A stretch of 8,621 nucleotides of DNA from JANOGU01 sp964602115. GTDB lineage: Bacteria; Pseudomonadota; Alphaproteobacteria; Rhodobacterales; Rhodobacteraceae. Position 1 is the first letter of the stretch. Each line of letters starts with the position of its first letter. The notes under the pieces were generated by a model. That model ran no database searches and was not told the DNA's origin. It saw nothing but the letters and a program-made list of their open reading frames with translations. Positions 1 through 6,787 of the stretch are shown here, piece after piece. Location: assembly GCA_964602115.1 (NCBI GenBank), contig CAZRQN010000124.1, forward strand, positions 1 to 8,621, read 5' to 3'. A program made the position numbers and the translations under genes.

Positions 1-12
1 CCAACCGGCGGA

Positions 13-31
13 GCGGCCCCCTTCGGGCCGC
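13..31. terminator. GC-rich hairpin downstream of the ALDH operon, possible terminator
   Basis: A perfect inverted repeat with 7-base arms (GCGGCCC at 13-19 and GGGCCGC at 25-31) encloses a 5-base loop. It lies about 70 bases beyond the aldehyde dehydrogenase stop codon, read on the minus strand. No T-rich tract follows the stem on either strand, so it is not a canonical intrinsic terminator. It could still pause polymerase or protect the 3' end of the operon transcript. The rest of 1-102 is GC-rich non-coding sequence in which I recognise nothing else. Confidence 0.35.
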
Positions 32-102
32 GACAGAGGGCGGGAGGGCGCGGGTTTGCAGAGGGCGCCTCCCCCCGGTGGACCCCCTGGCAATGGGGCG
101 GC

Positions 103-2433
103 TCACTCGCCGTAGGGAACCCAGACGGTTTTCACCTCGGTGGCCGCCCGCAGGAAGACCTGGCCCTCCGCTCGCGTCCAGTCTGTGGCACGGGCGTGGT
201 TGACCCAGGTCCGCTTGATGTTGCCCGCCGCCTCGCGCTCCACCATCGCCGTCAGATCGGAGCCGGAGAAGCTCCACACCGCATCGACATCGAGATGGGC
301 GGCGAGCGTCTTGCCAAGCTCGGCCTGCGGGCCGGTGACGATATTGATCACGCCGGCCGGTACATCCGAGGTTTCCAGCACCTGATAGAGATCGGTCGCG
401 GCCAGCGGATAGGCCTCGGACGGTACGGCCACGCAGCAATTGCCCATGGCCACTGCCGGCGCGACCAGCGAGATGAGGCCGAGAAGCGGTGCCTCCTCGG
501 GGCAGAGCATGCCGATCACGCCCACCGGCTCGTTCATCGCGAGCGCGATGCCGCGCAGGGGCACCGCCTTGGCGGCGCCGTCGAACTTGTCGGCCCAGGC
601 GGCATAGGTGAAGAGCCGCTGGATCGCGGCCTCCACCTCGGCCGCGCCCGGCCTGCCGGTCATGTCGCGCAGCCGGGCGGCGAATTCGGCGGCACGCGCG
701 GAGAGATTCTCGGCCAGGTAGTAGAGCACCTGCGCCCGGTTCCAGGCCGTGGCCCTGGCCCAGCCCTTCGCCGCCTGCGCCGCCTCCACCGCATTGCGGA
801 TGTCCTTGCGGTTGCCGGTCCCGGCATGGCCAAGGAGACGTCCCCGAGGCGACCAGACGGCGCGGGAATAGCCGCCATCGGGCCGGGCCTGCTTGCCGCC
901 GATGAAGAGCTTGGCGGTGCGGTCCAGTCCCTCCGCGACCGGCTCCTTCGGCGCCGGCACCGGAGCCACCGGTTTCAGGGGCACGGATTTCCCGGCCGGG
1001 CGGAGATAGGCGAGCAGCCCCTCCCATCCGCCCTCGCGCCCGAAGCCGCTCTCGCGCATCCCGCCGAAGCCGGCGGCGGCGTCGAAGAGGTTGGTGGCGT
1101 TCACCCAGACCACGCCGGCCTTGATCTTGGGCGCCATGTCGAGCGCGAGGTTGATGTTCTCGGTCCAGACCGAGGCGGCCAGCCCGAAGCGGGTGTTGTT
1201 GGCCAGCGCCACCGCCTCTTCCGGGGTGCGGAAGGTCATCGAGACCAGCACCGGGCCGAAGATCTCCTCCTGCATCAGGCGGGAGGCGGCGGAGAGGCCG
1301 GTGATCAGCGTCGGCGGGTAGAAGCAACCCTCGGGCACGGCGCAGGCGGCGTGATAGACCTCGCCCTCCGAGCCCTCGACCATGCCCCTGATCGTGGCAA
1401 GCTGCACCGGGTCCACCACCGCGCCGACGTCGATGCATTTGTCGAGCGGGTCGCCCATGCGCAGCCCGTCCATCCGCCGCTTCAGCCTGGCATGGAAACG
1501 CTCCGCCACGCCTTCCTGCACCAGAAGGCGCGAGCCGGCGCAGCAGACCTGGCCCTGGTTGAACCAGATCGCATCGACCAGCCCTTCGACGGCGCTGTCC
1601 AGATCGGCGTCGTCGAAGACGATGTAGGGCGACTTGCCGCCCAGTTCGAGCGTCAGCGCCTTGCCGGTGCCGGCGGTGGCCTGGCGGATGCGGCGGCCGA
1701 CCTCGGTGGAGCCGGTGAAGGCGATCTTGTCCACCGGCGCCGCCACCAGCGCCGCGCCGGTGGCGCCATCGCCGGTGACGATGTTCAGCACGCCCTTCGG
1801 CACCCCGGCCTCGCGGGAAAGTTCGGCGAAGAGCAGCGCGGTCAGCGGGGTGTATTCGGCCGGCTTCAGCACCACCGTGTTGCCCGCCGCCAAGGCGGGC
1901 GCCACCTTCCAGGCGAGCATCAAAAGCGGAAAGTTCCACGGGATGATCGCGCCGCAGACGCCCTGCGGCATCATCTCCGGCTGTTCGGAGGGCAGGAGCT
2001 GCGCCAGACCGGCGTGATAGCCGAAGTGGCGGGCGACGAGGGGAATGTCGATGTCGCGGCTTTCCCGGATCGGCTTGCCGTTGTCGAGCGTCTCCAGCGT
2101 GGCGAAAAGCCGCGACTGCTTCTGCACCAGCCGGCCAAGCGCATAGAGCACCCGCGCCCGCGCATGGGCGGAAAGCTTCGCCCATTTCGGCTGGGCCTTG
2201 CGGGCGGCGGCGACAGCGGCGGCGACATCGGCCTCGGTGCCCTGCGTCACCTCCGCCAGCACCTTGCCCGTCGCCGGGTTCCTGGTGGAGAAGGTCGCGC
2301 CCGGTACGGTGAAGGCGCCGTCGATCCAGTGCCCGAAGCGACCGCCATGGCCCGCGATCCAGGCCATCGCCTCGGCGCTGCCCTCGGGGGCGGGGCCGTA
2401 GTCCATCGTCTGGAAGATGTCGCGGATGGTCAT
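103..2433 (-). CDS. ALDH16-type aldehyde dehydrogenase with two tandem ALDH domains
   Basis: This 776-residue protein should oxidise an aldehyde to its acid with NAD(P)+ in the cytoplasm. The first ALDH domain (about residues 35-480) has all the catalytic features: PWNFP with Asn167, VLKPAEYTP with Lys190, the GSTEVG nucleotide loop at 241-246, general base Glu263 in LELGGKSP, catalytic Cys297 in GQVCC, and EEIFGPV at 389-395. A Pro/Lys-rich linker (about 480-505) leads to a second, shorter ALDH-like domain (about 506-776). There the PWNFP position reads CPEEAP and the cofactor Lys is gone (VAVPSE), with no catalytic Cys segment visible. This architecture matches ALDH16, whose bacterial members keep the cysteine that human ALDH16A1 lacks. 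The ATG start is preferred because the MTIRDIFQTMDYGPAPE opening is typical of the family. It begins 4 bases after the stop of the upstream lyase gene. A TTG 30 bases earlier is possible but would overlap that gene. As third gene of the deoC operon, it may clear acetaldehyde released by DeoC; the substrate is inferred. Confidence 0.93.
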   Translation of the reverse strand: MTIRDIFQTMDYGPAPEGSAEAMAWIAGHGGRFGHWIDGAFTVPGATFSTRNPATGKVLAEVTQGTEADVAAAVAAARKAQPKWAKLSAHARARVLYALGRLVQKQSRLFATLETLDNGKPIRESRDIDIPLVARHFGYHAGLAQLLPSEQPEMMPQGVCGAIIPWNFPLLMLAWKVAPALAAGNTVVLKPAEYTPLTALLFAELSREAGVPKGVLNIVTGDGATGAALVAAPVDKIAFTGSTEVGRRIRQATAGTGKALTLELGGKSPYIVFDDADLDSAVEGLVDAIWFNQGQVCCAGSRLLVQEGVAERFHARLKRRMDGLRMGDPLDKCIDVGAVVDPVQLATIRGMVEGSEGEVYHAACAVPEGCFYPPTLITGLSAASRLMQEEIFGPVLVSMTFRTPEEAVALANNTRFGLAASVWTENINLALDMAPKIKAGVVWVNATNLFDAAAGFGGMRESGFGREGGWEGLLAYLRPAGKSVPLKPVAPVPAPKEPVAEGLDRTAKLFIGGKQARPDGGYSRAVWSPRGRLLGHAGTGNRKDIRNAVEAAQAAKGWARATAWNRAQVLYYLAENLSARAAEFAARLRDMTGRPGAAEVEAAIQRLFTYAAWADKFDGAAKAVPLRGIALAMNEPVGVIGMLCPEEAPLLGLISLVAPAVAMGNCCVAVPSEAYPLAATDLYQVLETSDVPAGVINIVTGPQAELGKTLAAHLDVDAVWSFSGSDLTAMVEREAAGNIKRTWVNHARATDWTRAEGQVFLRAATEVKTVWVPYGE

Positions 2434-2437
2434 GGGC

Positions 2438-3268
2438 TCAATCCACCGGCTTGCTCTCGTCAACCACGGCGTCCTCCACCCTGGTCCCGAGACGGATTTC
2501 GTCCACCACGACCACCTGCGTCGGCATCGGCCCGCCGTGGCGGCTGACGAAGGCGCGGTAGAGGCCGTAGTTGAACGTATAGGCCTGCGGCCGGTGGGCG
2601 ATGAAATTCTCGATCACCGCCTCGCGGTCATAGACGGTGACGCCCGAGGCATCGAGGCCCAGCTTTTCGAGATCGGCCACGGCGATGCGCCGCGTTCCGT
2701 TGATGAAGACCTCCAGCACCTGCCCGTCCCCGGAGGTGTCGAAGTGGATCAGCATGTCGGTCCAGCGCCCGCGCATCGCGCCGAGCGAAGCGAGCGGCAT
2801 TTCCTTTCCCTCGTCGGCCACGTCGTTTCGGTCGCCGGTGAGGTAATGGACATCGGCGAAGAAGCGGTCGCCGCGCAGGTTGAACTGCACCACCGGCAGA
2901 TCGACATGGCCTTCCTTGCGGTTGGTCGGCCCGCCCTGCTGGTGGATCATCGCCACCGTGGTGTTGACGCGCGGGCTGGAGGCGTAGTCGGGCGGCAGGT
3001 AGAAGCTGAACCCGACCCACTGCGGCGTGCCGTAGCGCCAGGTCTTGGTGAGCCGGATCATCGCCCATTCGCGATCGTTGCGGCAGTTGCCGCCACAGTC
3101 CCCGGCCCGCAACTCGAACCGCTGCGCCTTCTTTCCCGCCCGGACCGGATCGCTGACGTCGGTGACCGCATAGGCCGGGGTGGCGAAAATCTTCTTCCCG
3201 CCCGGCCGCTGGGCCTCGGCCGGAGAGTGGATGGAAAGCAGCAGGGCAAGGGCAAGGAGAAAGCGCAA
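2438..3268 (-). CDS. Secreted heparin-lyase-I-like (polysaccharide lyase, PF14099-type) protein
   Basis: This 276-residue protein opens with a clear signal peptide: MRF, a run of Leu/Ala, then SPAEA before Gln20. It should therefore be exported to the periplasm or beyond. The mature part resembles the jelly-roll polysaccharide lyase family related to heparin lyase I. Matching features are WVGFSFYLPPDY (84-95), MIHQQGGP (107-114), LPVVQFNLRGDRFF (124-137), GRWTDMLIHFD (167-177), LEVFINGTRRI (185-195), FNYGLYRAF (232-240) and the closing VVDEIRLG (254-261). Members cleave acidic polysaccharides by beta-elimination, but the substrate cannot be read here and activity is unproven. The start is TTG: it is the first possible start after the same-frame TAG of deoC, it alone gives a full signal peptide, and a GGGA lies 6 bases upstream. 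The next in-frame Met is residue 69. Only 3 bases separate it from deoC and 4 from the dehydrogenase, so co-expression is likely. Two cysteines (58, 62) near the mature N-terminus could form a disulphide. Confidence 0.78.
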   Translation of the reverse strand: MRFLLALALLLSIHSPAEAQRPGGKKIFATPAYAVTDVSDPVRAGKKAQRFELRAGDCGGNCRNDREWAMIRLTKTWRYGTPQWVGFSFYLPPDYASSPRVNTTVAMIHQQGGPTNRKEGHVDLPVVQFNLRGDRFFADVHYLTGDRNDVADEGKEMPLASLGAMRGRWTDMLIHFDTSGDGQVLEVFINGTRRIAVADLEKLGLDASGVTVYDREAVIENFIAHRPQAYTFNYGLYRAFVSRHGGPMPTQVVVVDEIRLGTRVEDAVVDESKPVD

Positions 3269-3271
3269 GGT

Positions 3272-4267
3272 CTATCCCATCGGATGGCGGTTGGCGGCGG
3301 AATAAGCGCCGGTCAGGTGGTGTTCGAGCTGGCGCTCGATGTCGCCGAGCAGGCTGGAGGCGCCGAAGCGGAAAAGGTCGGGCTGAAGCCAGGGCAGGCC
3401 CAGTTCGTCCTTCATCAGGGCGAGATAGAGAAGCGCATCCTTGGCCTTGGCGATGCCGCCGGCGGGTTTGTAGCCGACGCGGATGCCGCTGCGGTCCTGG
3501 TAGTCGCGGATGGCGCGGACCATGGTCAGCGTCACCGGCAGGGTGGCGTTGACGCTCTCCTTGCCGGTGGAGGTCTTGATGAAATCCGCCCCCGCCATCA
3601 TGCAGACCAGCGAGGCCCGCATGACGTTGCGCAGTGTGCCAAGCTCGCCGGTGGCGAGGATCGCCTTGACATGGGCCGGCCCGCAGGCCGCGCGCATCTC
3701 CGACATCTCGTCGTAGAGCGCCTGCCAGTTGCCGGTCAGCACATGGCGGCGGGAAATCACGATGTCGATCTCCGCCGCCCCGGCGCGCACGCTTTCGCCG
3801 ATCTCGGCCAGGCGAAGCTTGTAGGGCGACAGGCCGGCGGGAAAGCCGGTGGAGACGGCGGCGACCGGGATGCCCGAACCGGCGAGCGCCGCCACGGCGG
3901 TTTCCACCATGTCGTGATAGACACAGACGGCGCCGACCGTCAGCCCTTCCATCCCCAGCCGTTCCAGAAGCTCCGCCCGCACCGGCTGGCGCGCCTTGGC
4001 GCAGAGCCGGCGGACGCGGCCCTCGGTATCGTCACCGGCCAGCGTGGTCAGGTCGATGAGCGAGACAGCCTTGCACAGCCAGGCCGCCTGCCACTGCTTC
4101 TTGACCGACCGCCGTCCGGGCAGCGTGGCGCAGCGCCGTTCCACCGCCGAGGTGTTGACCTGCACGGACGCCACCCAGTCGAGATCGAGATCCATGCCCG
4201 GATTGCGCGGATGGGTCACCTGCGGCAGCTGGCCGGTGGCGGCGGCAAGGGCGGCTTGGGTGGTCAT
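3272..4267 (-). CDS. deoC: Deoxyribose-phosphate aldolase
   Basis: DeoC reversibly cleaves 2-deoxy-D-ribose 5-phosphate into D-glyceraldehyde 3-phosphate and acetaldehyde, ending deoxynucleoside breakdown in the cytoplasm. The 331-residue TIM-barrel protein carries the known catalytic set: Asp168 in AAEIDIVIS, Schiff-base Lys231 in GADFIKTSTGKESVNAT, and Lys267 in VGYKPAGG. The phosphate-site region FRFGASSLLGDI follows at 299-310, and the tail holds a Tyr (322) that may correspond to the C-terminal catalytic tyrosine of other DERA enzymes. At 331 residues it is the long form, with about 70 residues before the core that the shorter E. coli enzyme (about 260) lacks; animal DERA proteins are similarly long. 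The ATG at 4267 is chosen because the family-like sequence begins there. The frame stays open another 59 codons upstream, but that part is Arg/Pro-rich and unlike the family. A weak purine stretch (GGCGGAGA) lies ahead of the ATG. It is the first gene of the operon with the lyase and aldehyde dehydrogenase; a RutR-like site lies 96-111 bases upstream. Confidence 0.96.
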   Translation of the reverse strand: MTTQAALAAATGQLPQVTHPRNPGMDLDLDWVASVQVNTSAVERRCATLPGRRSVKKQWQAAWLCKAVSLIDLTTLAGDDTEGRVRRLCAKARQPVRAELLERLGMEGLTVGAVCVYHDMVETAVAALAGSGIPVAAVSTGFPAGLSPYKLRLAEIGESVRAGAAEIDIVISRRHVLTGNWQALYDEMSEMRAACGPAHVKAILATGELGTLRNVMRASLVCMMAGADFIKTSTGKESVNATLPVTLTMVRAIRDYQDRSGIRVGYKPAGGIAKAKDALLYLALMKDELGLPWLQPDLFRFGASSLLGDIERQLEHHLTGAYSAANRHPMG

Positions 4268-4314
4268 GGCAGGCCGGTCTCCGCCCGGGGCGTTCGGGCC
4301 GGGAAAGGTTGCAC

Positions 4315-4337
4315 GCCTTGGCGCGCACTGGCAAGGC
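4315..4337. repeat. Short inverted repeat in the deoC leader
   Basis: Six-base arms GCCTTG (4315-4320) and CAAGGC (4332-4337) flank an 11-base GC-rich spacer. The repeat lies 48-70 bases upstream of the deoC start, between it and the RutR-like palindrome. It could form a small leader hairpin or be a half-site pair, but arms this short are also expected by chance in this composition. Confidence 0.2.
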
Positions 4338-4362
4338 AGGCGGGGCGCGCCGGCGCAGATTT

Positions 4363-4378
4363 TTGACCTTCTGGTCAG
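4363..4378. promoter_or_regulatory. RutR-like palindromic operator in the deoC/nhaD divergent spacer
   Basis: The 16 bases TTGACCTTCTGGTCAG contain the perfect inverted repeat TGACC-N4-GGTCA. They match the E. coli RutR consensus as I recall it (TTGACCA-N2-TGGTCAA) at 12 of 14 defined positions. RutR is a TetR-family regulator that senses uracil and thymine and controls pyrimidine metabolism, which suits a site ahead of deoC. The site is 96-111 bases upstream of deoC and 84-99 upstream of nhaD, so it could act on either gene. It sits in an AT-rich pocket (about 4359-4383) within an otherwise very GC-rich spacer, as expected for a promoter. No regulator gene is present in the window, so the identity of the binding protein is inferred. 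Confidence 0.45.
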
Positions 4379-4390
4379 AATTTGCCCGGG

Positions 4391-4409
4391 CCGCCCGGCG
4401 GTCGGGCGG
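4391..4409. repeat. Perfect 7-bp GC hairpin ahead of nhaD
   Basis: The arms CCGCCCG (4391-4397) and CGGGCGG (4403-4409) are perfect complements around a 5-base loop, about 50 bases before the nhaD start. The sequence TTGACG follows at once (4410-4415) and would be a good -35 element, but nothing like a -10 hexamer is found 16-18 bases further on. The hairpin could be a leader structure for nhaD, a barrier between the divergent promoters, or a chance product of GC richness. There is no T tract. Confidence 0.35.
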
Positions 4410-4461
4410 TTGACGGCGGCGGCCCCGCGTGGTCCATCGCGCAAAACGGCGGGAGACCCCG

Positions 4462-5766
4462 ATGCACGCGCTCGACCTCACCGGACACTGGGCGGGGCTT
4501 CTCTCGCTGGCGATCTTCCTTCTGGCCTATGTCCTGGTGGTCTTCGAGGAGGCCACCCACCTGCGCAAGTCCAAGCCGGTGCTGGTGGCGGCCGGGCTGA
4601 TCTGGGCGCTGATCGGCGTCGCCTATGCCCTGCACGGCCAGGCCGAGGCCGCCCATGAACAGGCCCTCAATGTCATCGAGGAATATGGCGAGCTGTTCCT
4701 CTTCCTGCTCGTCGCCATCACCTATGTGAACACGCTGGAGGAACGCCGCGCCTTCGAGGTGCTGCGGGCGCGGCTGGTCAACCTCGGGCTCGGCTACCGC
4801 CAGCTGTTCCTGCTGACCGGAATCCTGTCGTTCTTCCTGTCCTCGGTGCTCGACAACCTCACCACGGCGCTGGTGATGGGGGCCGTCGCCCTGGCGCTGG
4901 GCCGCGACAGCCCGAAGTTCGTCGTCCTGACCTGCATCTCGGTGGTCGTCGCCGCCAATGCCGGCGGCGCCTTCTCGCCCTTCGGCGACATCACCACGCT
5001 GATGGTCTGGCAGAAGGGCAAGCTCGCCTTCTTCGAGTTCTTCGTCCTGTTCCTGCCGGCGCTGGTCAACTGGGCGATCCCGGCGGCGCTGATGTATCGG
5101 GCGGTGCCCAGGGACCGCCCGGCGGTGATCGAGGAGCGCATCCTGGCCAAGCCGGGGATGAAGGGCGTCGTCGTCCTTTTCGCGCTGACCATCGCCACCG
5201 CCGTGGCGTTCAAGAACTTCCTCCACCTGCCGCCGGCGCTGGGGATGATGCTCGGCCTCGGCTACCTCCAGGTCTGGGCCTATGTCCTGCAGATGCGCGG
5301 CAACCGGCTGAACGACGAGGACATGGTGCTGGACAGCTTCCAGCAGGTGCAGCGGGTGGAATGGGACACGCTGCTGTTCTTCTTCGGCATCATCTTTGCC
5401 GTCGGCGGCCTCGGCGTGCTCGGCTATCTCGATGTCGCCTCTTCGGTCCTCTACACCGATCTCGGCCCGACGGCAGCCAATGTCATCATCGGCGGGCTGT
5501 CGGCCATCGTGGACAATATCCCGCTGATGTTCGCCGTCCTGACCATGGACCCGAGCATGAGCGACGGCGAATGGCTGCTCATCACCCTGACCACCGGCAC
5601 CGGCGGCTCGATGCTGTCCATCGGCTCGGCGGCGGGGGTGGCGCTGATGGGGCTGGCACGAGGGTCCTATACCTTCTCGGCGCATCTGAAATGGGCCTGG
5701 GCCGTGGCGGCAGGCTATGTCGCGGCCATCGCCGTCCATCTGGTGCTGAACGCGCCGCTGTTCTGA
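4462..5766 (+). CDS. nhaD: NhaD-type Na+/H+ antiporter
   Basis: This 434-residue inner-membrane protein should exchange cytoplasmic Na+ (or Li+) for external H+, supporting sodium and alkali tolerance. It belongs to the NhaD family of the ion transporter superfamily. About ten or more hydrophobic segments are visible, beginning at residues 10-28 and 38-57 and ending at 408-431. The family signature occurs twice, as expected of an internal repeat: SSVLDNLTTALVM (127-139) with NAGGAFSPFGDITTLMVW (166-183) in the first half, and AIVDNIPLMFAVL (348-360) with GGSMLSIGSAAGVALMG (381-397) in the second. The paired Asp-Asn residues (131/132 and 351/352) are intact. The ATG at 4462 follows GGGAGA with 5 bases between; an in-frame GTG 33 bases earlier adds an unlikely charged leader. 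The gene is divergent from deoC and converges on the DMT transporter gene. Nothing ties it functionally to nucleoside breakdown. The family is clear; ion preference is inferred. Confidence 0.93.
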   Translation: MHALDLTGHWAGLLSLAIFLLAYVLVVFEEATHLRKSKPVLVAAGLIWALIGVAYALHGQAEAAHEQALNVIEEYGELFLFLLVAITYVNTLEERRAFEVLRARLVNLGLGYRQLFLLTGILSFFLSSVLDNLTTALVMGAVALALGRDSPKFVVLTCISVVVAANAGGAFSPFGDITTLMVWQKGKLAFFEFFVLFLPALVNWAIPAALMYRAVPRDRPAVIEERILAKPGMKGVVVLFALTIATAVAFKNFLHLPPALGMMLGLGYLQVWAYVLQMRGNRLNDEDMVLDSFQQVQRVEWDTLLFFFGIIFAVGGLGVLGYLDVASSVLYTDLGPTAANVIIGGLSAIVDNIPLMFAVLTMDPSMSDGEWLLITLTTGTGGSMLSIGSAAGVALMGLARGSYTFSAHLKWAWAVAAGYVAAIAVHLVLNAPLF

Positions 5767-5784
5767 CCGTCTGGCCGCAGGTCA
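5764..5784. terminator. Palindrome spanning both convergent stop codons
   Basis: TGACC (5764-5768) and GGTCA (5780-5784) form an inverted repeat around 11 bases; an inner CTG/CAG pair (5771-5773, 5778-5780) offers a competing fold. The left arm contains the nhaD TGA and the right arm contains the TGA of the DMT transporter on the other strand. A small hairpin here could serve both transcripts as a 3' end, but it has only five pairs and no T tract, so termination function is weakly supported. Confidence 0.25.
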
Positions 5785-6705
5785 GCCCTGCGGGCTCATC
5801 GCCTTGCGCGGACGCGCCCGTTCCAGCCCCAGCCGGTGCTCGCGCCAGATGATGGCGACGCCCGCCGCCACGATCAGCGCCGCACCCGAGAGCATGCTGC
5901 GCGTCGGCACCTCGCCGAAGATCCAGTAGCCGATGCCGAGGGCGAAGAGCATCGAGGCATAGTCGAAGGGCGCCACCAGCGAGGCGTCGGCCTCGCGATA
6001 GGCCGAGGTCAGCAGGATCTGCCCGACCCCGCCGAGCAGACCGCAGGTGACGAGGATCGCCGCCTCGCCCGGCCTTGGCCAGACCCAGCCCCAGGGCAGG
6101 GTGAGAAGCGCGAGCGCCGAGGCGGTGAGCGAGAACCAGAAGACGATGGCCGAGGTCGCTTCGCTCTGCACCATCTTGCGGATGAACACCTGGGCGAGAG
6201 CGGCAAAGACGGCCGAGCCGAGGACGAGCATCGCCCCGAAGGCCTCGCGCGTGCCGATCGTGTCGCCCTGGAACACCGACAGGCGCGGGGCGGTGACGAT
6301 CATCACCCCGACCATCCCCAGCGCCACCATGCTGATGCGGAAGACGCGCACGTTCTCGCCCAGGAACATGGCGGCGAAGATCACGGTCAGGAGCGGCGCG
6401 GCATAGCCGATGGCCGTCACCTCCGGCAGGGGAAGATAGGCAATCCCGGCAAAGCCGAGGCCCATCGCGGTGGTACCGACCAGGCCGCGCCAGAAATGGC
6501 CGATGGGGCTGACGGCCTTCCAGCCATGGCGCAGCTCACCCCGCATCGCCAGCCAGGCAACGATCACCGGGATGGCAAAGAAGGAGCGGAAGAACACCGT
6601 CTGCCCGGCGGGAACGCGCCCGGACACCGCCTTGATCAGCGAGGCCATGACGATGAAGGTGATCACCGAGCCGAGCTTCAGCAGGATGCCGCGAAGGGGA
6701 CGCAT
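5782..6705 (-). CDS. DMT-superfamily transporter with two EamA domains
   Basis: This 307-residue protein is a small inner-membrane carrier of the drug/metabolite transporter superfamily. It shows the usual ten hydrophobic segments in two EamA repeats, about residues 6-139 and 152-287. Typical end-of-repeat signatures are present: AIGYAAPLLTVIFAAMFLGENV (98-119) and ASLVAPFDYASMLFALGIGYWIFGEV (241-266). The C-terminus is short and Arg-rich (288-301), consistent with a cytoplasmic tail under the positive-inside rule. Length is normal for the family (about 290-310). The ATG at 6705 is chosen because the hydrophobic sequence starts right after it and AAGG lies 3 bases upstream, a tight spacing. 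The frame stays open upstream as far as 6951, but that would overlap ade and adds a Ser/Pro-rich non-family segment. EamA proteins move amino acids, nucleobases, metabolites or drugs, and the sequence does not reveal which. It is divergent from ade, so a purine-related substrate is conceivable but only an inference. Confidence 0.88.
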   Translation of the reverse strand: MRPLRGILLKLGSVITFIVMASLIKAVSGRVPAGQTVFFRSFFAIPVIVAWLAMRGELRHGWKAVSPIGHFWRGLVGTTAMGLGFAGIAYLPLPEVTAIGYAAPLLTVIFAAMFLGENVRVFRISMVALGMVGVMIVTAPRLSVFQGDTIGTREAFGAMLVLGSAVFAALAQVFIRKMVQSEATSAIVFWFSLTASALALLTLPWGWVWPRPGEAAILVTCGLLGGVGQILLTSAYREADASLVAPFDYASMLFALGIGYWIFGEVPTRSMLSGAALIVAAGVAIIWREHRLGLERARPRKAMSPQG

Positions 6706-6733
6706 GCGCCTTGGTGGACCCAACCCGCCGCCG

Positions 6734-6753
6734 CCGCAAGCCGGGGCTTGCGG
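6734..6753. repeat. Perfect 9-bp inverted repeat between the DMT transporter and ade
   Basis: CCGCAAGCC (6734-6742) and GGCTTGCGG (6745-6753) are exact reverse complements separated by GG. Opening the inner pairs gives a 7-bp stem with a 6-base loop. It lies in the 94-base spacer between divergent genes, where it cannot be a terminator for either of them. It could be an operator, a leader structure, or a copy of a dispersed intergenic repeat. Confidence 0.5.
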
Positions 6754-6767
6754 AGCTTTCGCCTCCG
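6751..6767. repeat. Second hairpin with GAAA loop next to the 9-bp repeat
   Basis: CGGAG (6751-6755) pairs with CTCCG (6763-6767). Read on the minus strand, the loop GCGAAAGC closes further into a two-pair GC extension capped by a GAAA tetraloop, with one bulged G. It shares three bases with the right arm of the neighbouring 9-bp repeat, so the two folds partly compete. Paired adjacent hairpins of this kind resemble REP-type intergenic elements, though copy number cannot be judged here. Confidence 0.35.
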
Positions 6768-6787
6768 GCTCACGCTGAGAGCCAAAG

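Noticed and set aside
77..85. GGTGGACCC near the left edge, repeated at 6714-6721 in part
   Set aside because: A match of this length in a GC-rich window is expected by chance, and the flanks do not match.
2434..2463. TTG start for the aldehyde dehydrogenase at 2463
   Set aside because: It would overlap the end of the lyase gene, uses a rarer start codon, and the family-like N-terminus begins at the ATG at 2433.
196..2547. A very long open frame on the plus strand opposite the aldehyde dehydrogenase gene
   Set aside because: Its product is rich in His, Arg, Gly and Asp with no domain pattern, as expected from the reverse strand of a gene with strong G/C third-position bias. The opposite strand encodes a fully recognisable protein.
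4268..4444. N-terminal extension of deoC from a TTG at 4444
   Set aside because: The extra 59 residues are Arg/Pro/Ala-rich, unlike DeoC, and would run through the RutR-like palindrome and the spacer.
4429..4461. Earlier GTG start for nhaD
   Set aside because: It adds a charged 11-residue leader, whereas the ATG at 4462 has GGGAGA at good spacing and leads directly into the first membrane segment.
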